From: Pardosa pseudoannulata
Lineage: Eukaryota > Arthropoda > Arachnida > Araneae > Lycosidae
Assembly (NCBI GenBank): GCA_032207245.1
Contig: CM063500.1
Span: forward strand, 73,650,418 to 73,714,417
Reading direction: 5' to 3'
DNA length: 64,000 nt
Part shown: piece by piece, positions 46,815 through 58,606 of the stretch
Layout: each line of letters begins with the position of its first letter
How positions within the stretch are numbered: the first letter of the stretch is position 1
Translations under genes and position numbers: made by a program
Notes under the pieces: model-generated
Told to the model about the DNA's origin: nothing
The model's input: only the letters and a program-made list of their open reading frames with translations
The model's database searches: none

Positions 46815-47941
46815 ACTTAATATTAAGTAGTTCACAATTAAGCTAAAAAGTACTTTAACATTATGTCTGACATATGCATTTCTATGATGCGTTAATGCCA
46901 AAATCTAAATGTTAAATTTGAAGAAAAAAAAATAACAATAAATATTTGCCCTATTTTTCATATTTACTTTATCATCCTTCTCTGTCTTACATTTCAACGA
47001 ATTTTCAGCAAATCTTGATATTCAATTAGCTTTTTAATGGTATATCTGACGGGATAGAATAAATTTAAATGCGTTATTGACTTAACTGTAACTCATAGCA
47101 ATTGAAAACTTTTTTTGTACTAACGTTGATAAACATTGCGATTAGAGATGTAATACTTTTCTGTAAATTGTTTGTGATAAACTTAGTCATTTTTACCATA
47201 GCAGGACTTTTTAGCAAAATGTTGTCTTACAATGTGACAGCTACAAAACATACAATTTGAGGTTAATAAATGAATCTTCAGTATATAATAAAAAAAATAT
47301 TGTATAATATTAGATTTGTTTGTTCATTTTCACTTTAGTTTTACTTAGAATTATCTGAATATGACTTGTAAAATACAAAACCTGCCCGTATTTTTATGTA
47401 ATTTTTCTTTAATCAGTCACATGTAGTTTATCAGCTATTATACCGGGAAATACACATTTAATACCGATGTCAAGTGACCGCATGGGTTTATAAGGAAACA
47501 CTAATATCTTTCTTTATGTAGGTTCAGGATTTGATCTTTTTTTTTTTACATTAAATTTTGTGAACATTGTTTCTTAACAGGAGGAAAATAATGCATTCTA
47601 CTGAAGCTTCTGCTATACTTATCTATTTAAATTAAAAAAGAAAGGAATTCTTCTCGTTTTATATACTCAAAATTAGAAAAAACAATTTCTTATTGTCTCA
47701 TGAGAAATTTGTTTTCTTAAGTGGGATAATGCGGCTAAAGTTTTTTTCCTCAAGCATTCACAATATTACAGTTTCTGCAATTTTTGTTAAATCTAAATTT
47801 TGAGAGATGTGATTTATAGTTTTTGTGCACCATATGAATAACTACTTACTGTCAGTTTTTTCTCTTTCAAAGAATAGTTTTTCTAACAAACATTTAGCAA
47901 AACACTGTAATTAGATTATCCTTTTCAAAGTTTAACACTTC

Positions 47942-47943
<2 letters not shown>

Positions 47944-47972
<29 letters not shown>

Positions 47973-48017
47973 GGTAAAGTTGTAATATCCCTTATGTTAT
48001 ATGAAAGTATTAAATTG

Positions 48018-48074
<57 letters not shown>
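47944..48074. repeat. Two (TA)n microsatellites
   Basis: TA tracts at 47944-47972 and 48020-48074 separated by about 47 bp of unique sequence. Confidence 0.95.
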
Positions 48075-48080
<6 letters not shown>

Positions 48081-50273
48081 TTTGATATATAACATAGAAT
48101 TATTTAAATCACATTAATTTTTTTATAACTTTATTATACCTTTAAAATGTAATTTTTACATTTTCCATTAGGACCTATTAGTTACTTTGTCATTAATATT
48201 TTAATCTGAACTTAAATTTCATGTTTGTAAAATAATGGAGTTAAAAGATATGTTGTGTATAACCTTATTATGTAGAATAAATTGTATTGTCATTTTTATG
48301 ATTCTCTTGGAAATTTTATCTATTGCAATAAAAATAACTTTTTTTTTTCCAATTATTGAAGTAAGTATAAATAAAAGTATAGTTTAATGTAAATATATTT
48401 CCTGGGTTATTAATGATAAATTTGAGTTTATAATACATAGTCATATTAACCCATATAAAGACATAGTTCTGTTGAAAAGAATAATTTAGTATGTTTATCA
48501 GAAAATTAATTTTACAAGTATATTTTAGAAATGTCAAACTTCATAGTATTTAATAGCCTTTAAATGTCAATAGTTACTTCTGCTTAGCTATGTTATTTTT
48601 AATATTTTTATGCTATTGTACACTATTGATTTTTGTAAAATTTTCATATTTGTCTTACCAATTTCTTTTCTAGGTATTTCTTTATATGGAGGAACTACTC
48701 CGAAATATTGTCTTATTGTGCCATATGGAATTCTATAACTTTTTTGCAAATATAAATGGTATTTATTTATTTATTTAGAATATTATAAATGTTGATTTCA
48801 CCTTTTATCAGAATTATGTGCATTGTTTAAAAGTATTCCTAATAAAAAGCTGTTGTGCATGTAAAGTGCTGATATATGTTAAGAATAAGTTGGTAATTTA
48901 AAAGAAAATACACTGTATAGGGTGGGGTTTTTTTTCATTTGAGGGAATTAAACATATTAATGCCTTCAATATTTGATTCAAGGATAAAACTATTAAAGTT
49001 TGTAACATGCAGTGATAGCATTATTACTGTGTATTATGTAGGATACTTTTGAATACATGTGTTGATAGTCTACTTAAATCTCTTAATCATAAAAGACTCT
49101 TTGGTTGTTTGAGTATACGTAGATTCCTCTATATACAACTCATAAAAAATTTTACTAGTTACTAGAACTTTCTTATCTTAATTGTCATAAACCATTTATT
49201 AACCAAAGTTTGATACCAAAAGTAAAGAATATACCTATTTTTTGGGTTTGGGTGTTCTAATCCCAAAATTGAATATTTACTTTATTCTTATTTTAAATTT
49301 GAAGTTTAGAGTAGTAAAATTCATTTTCAAAGTAAATTGTGTGAGTTTAATCATATTTAAGTTATGTTTTGTTCTATTTTGTAGACTATTAAGAAAGAAT
49401 TAAACTGAAATATTTAAACTGATTGCTGCAAAGTTTTTTTTTTTTTTTTTTTTGAGTAATAGCAACAAAATGCAATAGACCAAAATATTCAGTTTACAGT
49501 GTTACTGAAATTATACAGTATTTAATTTGTACTTTGTGGCATATCATTCATTTTTCTGAAATTATATATTGTAAGCATACTGCATAAGATAAATAATTTG
49601 ACTATGCAAAGTTTTTAGTTTTTTTTTTTTTTTTTCAAAGATATTTCTGGACATCATTTTGCAACTGAGATACATTTTCAACAAAACTTAAATAAGGAGA
49701 CTGTAGTTATGTATTAAAGTTGCAGTCTCTACAGTGATATCCTAATCACAGCTTTATAATATTTACAGTATGTTTGAGATAACTGTCTTGTTGAAAGATG
49801 AAATCAAATTCAAAACTCAACTTTCTGTGAGATTTTTTTTTTTCAGGATACCAATACAACCTCATCTAAAAACTGAACTGATCAAATCAGGAAATCTTTT
49901 CAATCCAAAACAATTTTTATAAAAAAGTATATAAAGTTATGATAAACATTTTACCAATAGATGATACTACTGATGATTGACTGTACATGGATATTGGAGT
50001 ATTAAATACTGTAAAATGTAAATATAAAAATGTTTTTTTTTTTAAATAAAAATGTTGAACCACCTATATGAAAGCAAAAATGTATAATATATATTTTTTT
50101 AAGGAATTTAAGGTGAAGGAAACATTGTGGTCTATTGCAAAACATAGAAAGTGCAAGTACAGAAATTTTGAAGTTGCTTGGCATAGTTTGTTGCTTATAA
50201 TGTTTTTCACTTATGATGATGGTAGTAATGATTTTGATAATTTTTAAGTGTCTCAAAAAGATTCTACAACAAA

Positions 50274-50482
50274 GAATTGTTAGAATTTTTCTATTAAGTC
50301 AGAAAAGTATTAAACTGAATATATCAGACATATACAAAGCCTTAGAAATTGATGCCAGTATGCCAATTGGTGGTTCTCTGAGTTCCAAAAGTATTGTAAA
50401 TAAAATTGATAGTGATGAGGATATAGATGAGCCACAATGTGCTGAAAATGGAAAAAGTGTCAACAGAACACGTGATTATTAA
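50274..50482 (+). pseudogene. Unassigned open frame, possible transposase N-terminus relic
   Basis: The frame reads NISDIYKALEIDASMPIGG and later KIDSDEDIDEP, ending at TAA 50480-50482. An aspartate/glutamate-rich helix like this is common at the N-terminus of piggyBac-type transposases, but nothing decisive follows. It could instead be an Atg4 5' exon or chance. Confidence 0.25.
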
Positions 50483-51063
50483 ATAAAGTGCTCTCAGGAT
50501 TGAAATAATAGGGTTTTATAATGAAACATGAAATTATGGCATTGTACCAGATTTGGAAAAAAATCATTTCTAGAAATTCTAAGCTAAGGCAAGAGACATT
50601 AAATGAAATGTTTAAATTTTAATGTAATATATTATAGATTCATGTTTATTTAATAATTAAATCATTTGATATGTTATTTTCATTCATGTATTTTTGTTCT
50701 ATTTTAGCATCATATTTTATGTTATGTATAAACCTCTAAAATTTGGAAATCCCCATGAATTTTTAGTTTTTTTTTTGTTTTTATTTCATTTCTTTCACTC
50801 ATAACTTACAATGATTTCAAAATTGCCATTGGCATTCATGTTGCTTAAATTTAATTTCAAAGCATATTAGTACTATTAAATATTTTAGCTCTGATGTTGC
50901 TATAATTTTTCTTTTTAATATTTATGAAATATAAATAATTTTCTTATATCTATATTTAGAGTATTGAATCTTCTATCTACAGACAGCCAAATAGTATTCA
51001 TTTTTTATTCAAAATTTTAATTGTTCATTCTTTTTATTCCCTCCTTTTTTTTGTTTATTTTAG

Positions 51064-51162
51064 GACAGACTTCAGTTGATGCCTCACAGAATGGACTTAA
51101 AGATTTTCCTTTTACTTTAGATTTTGTGTGGATATTAGGAAAGCAGTATAATACACTGCATG
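51064..51162 (+). CDS. ATG4: Atg4 exon (first visible), WILG motif
   Basis: The exon encodes [20 protein letters not shown] and then [12 protein letters not shown] after a pyrimidine-rich acceptor, ending one base into an Asp codon. It lacks an initiator Met, so at least one upstream exon is missing. Confidence 0.9.
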
Positions 51163-54100
51163 GTAATTATTTGTTAAATTGTTCTGTTCTTCTCAATTCT
51201 TTTTCTATTTTGCCATTTACCAATTGGGTATGAATTTAAGCTTGTACAAATTACAAACCTTCACATAATGACTATATATTCTTTTAGAATGATTTAATGT
51301 GCTTGCTATTAACCAAAAAAGCTAGCAGTCATTAAAAAATGTAAATTGCAAATGAGATACTCATATTTCTTAAATGTAAGATTTCCTTTCATTTTAACTG
51401 TGCTTTTACTGATTTTTAGATAATTAAAATACACATGAACACCTCTAATTAGCAGACATCTCAGGACCAGTGACTTTTTTCTCTATTGAAAAGGGTTTTG
51501 TATTTGGAGCATCTAAACTGTAATCCAAAAATTTAAAAATTATGAAATTTACTGATTTTTAGATAATTTATTTATTCTCATTGGTATAACAGCCTGTTAC
51601 TGGCAAAAACCATCTCTCCAAGTTTTCCCCACCTAGCTTTATACTGGGCAGTGGCCCTCCATTGGTTCATTCCTATTACTTTTAGATCCCTCTCCATCCC
51701 ATCGAGCCATCTGGTTGGGGGGGGGGGCTTTCTCTTCACTTGTTTTCCCTCTATGCTGGAGAAGGTAATTCTTTTCGTGGGAAAGGTATCTTTATCTTCA
51801 TATTAAAATGTGTGGCCCAGCCACTTAGTGTGAGATGCCTTTACAACCTTTAAAATGTCAGATTCATCATACTTTTTGTATATTTCACAGTTATAGTCAT
51901 GGTTTCCGCGCACCTGGAGAGTCAGGGAAAATCATGGATTTAGACAATGGATTAATTTTGTCATGGAAAGTCTTGATTTTTCAAGTAAAATGAGTAAAAG
52001 TCATGGAAAGTCATGGATCCGCTAAACTACTGATTAAATAAAAATGCATTGAATTGTTTAAATATATTTTTACTTGTCATTTGGTTGAAGTGACTGAGTT
52101 TGGTATTTATGTATTATCTTATTGACCCTATTGCCAAGTAAAATTGGTTCACCAGGGAAACTCAAAGCAAGAAAGCTTAATGGGTGGGTAAATATATATT
52201 ATTCTGGTTTTTTCTTAAATTGTAGATTAAAATTTTATTAATATAATAATAATTATTTTTTAATAAAAATTAGTCAAGATTTTTGCACAAAATATAAGTT
52301 TATCTCTAGGGATACTGTATATAAACATTATAGGGTTATCATGTTTGGCTATTATTCATGGTCACCTGAATAATACCTAAGTACCCTGAATTCAAATTGG
52401 AAACATTTTGATTGAAAAATTGCTATATGATTAAACTTAGGTATGTAGATACAACAATTTATTTCTAAGTATGTGAGTTTATTAACACTTATAAAGTAAG
52501 TTTATAGTTTTTTTTATGATAAAATTCCTGTCATTTCTCTAAAAGCATATATTTCATTTGTATGTACATCAGAAGTTATATTCCTATATACTTTAACAAA
52601 AGCTTTTTAAAGTCATGGAAAATGATCCGCTAAATCAGGGAAAGTCATGAAAAGTCATGGATTTGAAAAATTTTATTTTGGCAGATACCCTGTATAGTCT
52701 ATTTTCCAAGTGTTGTCTTCTTTTATTGGTCCAAAAATCTTCCTTAAATTTTCCTTTCAAAAATCAATAAAAGTTCTTTTGCCCTGTTCAGAGCCCAACA
52801 TTCACTTCCATACAGATCAACAGCAATTAATCAAGATTTTATATAAACTTATCTTTGTTTTAATGATGATGTATTTTGATTTTAGTTGGTTTTTAAGGCT
52901 GTAGCAGCACCTATTAGCTATGGCTAATCTACTTTTAATTTAAATCTTTATGCCATTGCAGAGTATTGTTTTTAGTCTCTGTACTTATAATTTCAAAATA
53001 AGATTCTTTATCTATTTTTTTAAGCTTGCATGGTATAAATAAATAAAATATAACTCTTAGAACTAAAAAAAAATATTATTCCTTTTGGGAAATCTCATTG
53101 TTCTTATGTATTTTTTTTTACATGTGCTATTATTGTAAAACTAAAAACATGGTATTATGTATGATAAAAATATAATTTATATTATTTTAGTAAGCAGTTA
53201 TCGTTTTACCATTTAGAATAAACAGTAAACTTTCATTTTTCTTTTTTTCTATGGTGTATTTAAATATTTACTAAGAATCATGATCTTTATAATATATATA
53301 CATTTATATATGTACATGTCTGCTGAATATTTTATGACTCAGTGTTGCTAATAAATTAATTCTCTAGATTTGGATGATCTGAGATCTGCTATTAGAAGTA
53401 AAATCTGGTTTTCTTATAGAAGTGGTTTCCCTGCAATTGGTGAGAATTTAAATGCGTGTAATTTGTATAATATATTTTTTATGATATAAAGTGAGGAATT
53501 TAAAATACTTAACTTATCCTCATTTAATAATGTACCAATCTTTGCAAGCTCAAAAGTACTTACATTTTGACTCTGCATTTATTCTTTTGATTCAGTATAT
53601 TTTTATTATTGTGGAATAAAGGCATAAGAAGAATGTTTTTAAATTTTGTACAGATTAATCCAATTGTTTTAATTAATTTTTATTTTAAGGATTTATCATT
53701 TTTAACCTATTGTTGTTTAAATTTAAGATAGTAAAATAGAATCTAACAAGCTAAAAAGTATTTACTAATATTTTGACTCTGCATTTATTCTTTTGATTCA
53801 GTATATTTTTTTTATTGTGCATGTTGTAAATGACACTCTGTCTAAAGAAACAGATGTCGTACTGTAATGAACAGTAATTTATTCAGTTCTGTAGATGTCC
53901 CGGCGTTAAAGTGCAGGCTTGACAAATAACAAATTCTTGAAATGACACAGTATTTGAAATTGAAATAAAACCGCTCACATAAAAGGTTTATAAAATGTAA
54001 ACCCTAAAATCTGTAAACTTGACTAAAACTCGATAAAAACTTGATAAAGAATAAAACTCGATAAAACAACTCAGTCTTTCAGAATGGCACTCAACACCAC

Positions 54101-57100
54101 GTTTACTCATAAGGCTGAATCTCTTATGGAAGCTAGTTGCAGTCACTCCAAAACCTTGAATGCACCTTGAACCCCACTACTCCACGTTGGCATAAATACT
54201 GCAACACCTCTCGCTGAACTTCAAAAACTTTAACAGTATTGCCATCTATCAGGAAAAAATTGATATAAAGTGAGGAATTTAAAATACTTAATTTATCCTC
54301 ATTTAATAATGTACCAATCTTTGCAAGCTCAAAAGTTCTTACATTTTGACTCTGCATTTATTCTTTTGATTCAGTATATTTTATTATTGTGGAATAGGAG
54401 CAGAAGAAGAATTTTTTACTCAGTCTTTCAGAACGGCACTCAACACCACATTTACTCATAAGGCTGAATCTCGTATGGAAGCTAGTTGCAGTCACTCCAA
54501 AACCTTGAATGCACCTTCAACCCCACTACTCCACGTTGGCATAAATACTGCAACACCTCTCGCTGAACTTCAGAAACTTTAACAGTATTGCCATCTATCT
54601 GGAAAAAATTGATATAAAGTGAGGAATTTAAAATACTTAACTTATCCTCATTTAATAATGTACCAATCTTTGCAAGCTCAAAAGTACTTACATTTTGACT
54701 CCACGTTGGCATAAATACTGCAACACCTCTCGCTGAACTTCAAAAACTTTAACAGTATTGCCATCTATCAGGAAAAAATTAGACAAAACTCGAACAGTGC
54801 AATAAAGACAGGAGATGAATTATTTTTAAATTTAGTACAGATTAATCCAATTAGTTATTTTAATTAACTTTTATTTTAAGTATTTATCATTATTTACCTA
54901 CTGTTGTTTAAATTTAAGATAGTAAAATATAATCTATAATTAAAAAAATATTTTAGATCTTCTTTCATATTTTTCAGGTGGAACTGGGCCTAAAACAGAC
55001 AAGTATTGGGGATGTATGTTACGATGTGGGCAAATGGTGATGGCAGAGGCCTTGATTTGCAGGCATTTAGGCAGAGGTATATATATATATCCTTATTAAC
55101 ATTAACAATATAAGTTGTACATTAACCTTCATACATATGTATTTATTAGTGCTTCATTATATTGTTTATGATACATATTAGTCAGTAGATTATTGCAGTG
55201 TTTATCAGGGTTAAAAAAAAAAATCATGGTTTTTTTTTATAAAAATAAAAAAAATCAGATTTATTTGATTTAAATCAGATTTTTTCGATTTAAATCAGAT
55301 TTATGTGATTTTTTTCTGAATTCCAATTTTAATTATTGTTGTGTTTTTATATTTTTTGCAATATACATGGAATAGTTTGTTATAAGTAACAACTTATCTA
55401 ATTTTAGGTAATCAGTGTGTAGATTATACTATATGTATAATTTACACACTGATTACCAAAAATTAAATACATAAATTTTAATTTAAATGCATTTCATTAT
55501 TTTGTTTCATTATTTTTATTTACATTTCATTATCAGATTTATTTGATTTAAATCAGACTTTTCAATTTAAATCAGATTTTATTCGATTTAAATCGGATTT
55601 TATTCGATTTAAATCAGATTTTTACTGATTTAAATCAGTTATTTCAAATTAATTCTTATAAGAAGTAACATCTTATCTATCTAGTATATTGTACACACTG
55701 ATTACTTAAATTAAATACATAAATTTTAATCTAAATACATTTCATTATTTTGCAATTGGATGGTGCAAACTAAATAAGATGTCAATTTAAAAAAAAATTA
55801 AATATTCATTTAATGCAAACTATTTATTTAAAAAAAAAATTCACAATTATTTCAATATTTTTCAAGTAACGAATTATGGATTTAACTGTTTCAATAAAAA
55901 CACTAGTTTCGATGTCGTATCCACTCCTAATTGGTTACGAAGGCTAGAATGAAAAATACCAAATGAAGAAAACTGTCTTTCCATTCTAGCAGATAATGTG
56001 ACGGCTGTTGTTATTTGGTAGAGAAACTGGATTTCAAGTTCTGTTACTCTCTTTACCACCCATTACATAAAATGAATTCCACTAGTCATAACTAATCATT
56101 GTACCTACCCTACTACAAACTTTCTGATAACAGCCCCTAAATTCTTAGAAAACATACAATCTATTTACACTTATTTGCTTATTGGTATTTCTCTGCTTCC
56201 CAATTCTCTTTTCTTTCCAATGTAGGTTTTAAGAAAAGTGAAAAAAAGGATTTAAATCAATGATTTAAAAAAAAAATCAACTGATTTAAATCAGTTGATT
56301 GCCAATGATGGTGTTTATTAATAAATGTTATTTATATTTATCTTTAAAGCTATTTTTTTTCTAAATTTAAGATGTTAACTATTTTGTATACACTTTTGCA
56401 TTTTTGTTGGCCATTAATTATGTCAGTTAATGCATTGCTAATTTATGTTTCAAACATTGTTGAAAAGAACTTTTTTCACTAAATAAGATGAGCTTTCTCA
56501 TCACTGCATATAACTTATCATTAAGGCGAATAAAACAAGCTTAACATCAAGGACTATATATACTTATACAATGACTATATCTTGTTGGTTTTATTTAAGG
56601 TGTCTGTCTACGTTAAAAATGTCATTATTTGCAAAAATTCATAATTTTCTATTGTAAAATTTCAAATTTTAGGCTTCTAAATCTGTTTTTGTTTTGTCTC
56701 TATGGCATTTTAAAGAAAAGTTAAGCTCTTTAAACATCAGTGACAGCTGTCAAAACAAAACGGAAGTAGCTACTTCGGAACTGGAGGTTGTGAATATAAA
56801 ACTTTTTAAATTTTCATGAAGATTAGTTTAAACATTTTTCTAGTATTTTTAATAATTAGCAACTTGGCAATTAGAAAGTTTTGAAGCAAGAAAGTGTGGG
56901 GAATTTTAAACATGTATTTTAATTTTTATATTTGCTTTCATAAACTTCAGATGTGTTTTTCTCAGAACGGTATTTTTAATAAAATGTTGAAACATGAAAT
57001 GAGATTTCTCAAAAAGTTCTTAAAATATTTTGTTGAAAATTATTATGAATGTGTTTGATAGTATTTACTAGTAAATGACCTAAAAGCTTTAAATTTTGAT

Positions 57101-58491
57101 AATTTTTAATACTGTTACACTCATAGATATAAAGGTAATGAAAATTCATTAAAAATTCAATGTGTATGATTTTGAAGGACCAAAATTTTTTACCAAATGT
57201 AAATTAAGCAAAGATTTTAGGTGATTCACTAGTGTGGTGTATAAGAAATATGTTGCGTCAAAAAATATTGAAATAATTTATTAAAAAATTAGACCTTTTG
57301 AAAAAACCCGATTTTTTTTTTCTAAATTTTCTTTATTTATTAAAAATTTTATAAAAACTTTTCCAGTATTAAATTTTTTAAGTGCAATTCTGTATGATAA
57401 TATAAAAAATAAATCTAAAAATGTAAAAACATGAACTAGTTTCTACGTTTAAAGAAAGAGTTCTCCGACCGTAGATGGATACCTTAAATACATAAAATAT
57501 TACTTTTCTGTGATATTTTTAGTAGAATTTTATAATTGAATTGGACTTTATTTTCTTCTGCCATTAAAGTTACTATAGTTAATTTATGTATTGTTTTAGG
57601 ATGGCTTTGGAATCCTGGTGTTGTAGATCCAGTATATGCTGAAATTTTAAAGATGTTTCAAGATAGGAAAGATTGTCCATATTCTATCCATCAAATAGGT
57701 AGTTTAAATTTATTATAACCATTACTTTATCTCAATTTCGTAGTTTGATGTAAATATTGAACTTTTTTTTTTGTTTTGTTTTAGCTCAGATGGGTGTTTC
57801 AGAAGGAAAAGCAATAGGGCAATGGTTTGGACCTAATACAGTTGCTCAGGTTCTTAGGTATGGTATTAAATGCAAAGATTTTGATTAGTTATATGTAATT
57901 ATTTCTTCATATAATCAAAATAATAGCTTATTTCAAAAGTAATTCTTCAGAAAATTCCTCTATCAAGGTTTGAGGCAGAAGATGTGTATGAGTTGTCTTT
58001 TTAAACATACTCATTTCCTTCCTGTGACAAATTGAGTACAGAATATTGAAATTCTAACACAAAGGAAAAAAAATTATTTTTGTTCAAGGGTAGTTATAAC
58101 TAGAATTCTTGATTTACTTTTTGAGATCGAGATTTGTGAAATGTAGATTTATTATATAGAATTTTTTATTTAAGAATAAATATATCAGAGGTTGCATTAG
58201 TTTGAAATGCCTAAACTGTAAGAAATTCAAGCAAGAGGTCAATTTTGTGTCTTAGTAACATTTGAAGCTACAATCATTTTTCCTTGTGCTTACCCCTTCC
58301 TCCATCATGTTTTGAATTGATTCATTATATATAATGAATGACAGTCATAACTCAAATGAATTTCTCTTAACTCCAGCATGTAGTGAAAGATAAAATTAAT
58401 AAATTTAAAAATTATACATGTTGCTCTGCTAACAAAATGAAAATGAAGTTTAAAATATGTATGCTTGCATGCGTATGTTATTTGAAATTTT

Positions 58492-58544
<53 letters not shown>

Positions 58545-58551
58545 CATACAT

Positions 58552-58606
<55 letters not shown>

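Larger units (their letters stand above)
46815..51063. promoter_or_regulatory. Divergent PPM1L-Atg4 interval
   Basis: Both genes must be transcribed away from this 4.2-kb interval, unless the missing Atg4 first exon lies inside it. It holds (TA)n tracts at 47944-47972 and 48020-48074, T runs near 49434 and 49620, and a 90-codon open frame ending at 50482. No TATA/initiator arrangement could be singled out. The promoter call rests on gene orientation only. Confidence 0.4.

Noticed and set aside
46815..46901. Upstream extension of PPM1L by 29 codons
   Set aside because: The frame is open but starts only with TTG. The first ATG in frame is 46814, and human PPM1L also has a short N-terminus before its membrane segment.
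47219..47260. Short ATG frame (MLSYNVT...) as the Atg4 first exon
   Set aside because: The start is loosely similar in length to vertebrate Atg4 N-termini, but possible donors give the wrong phase for joining to 51064, and no other support exists.
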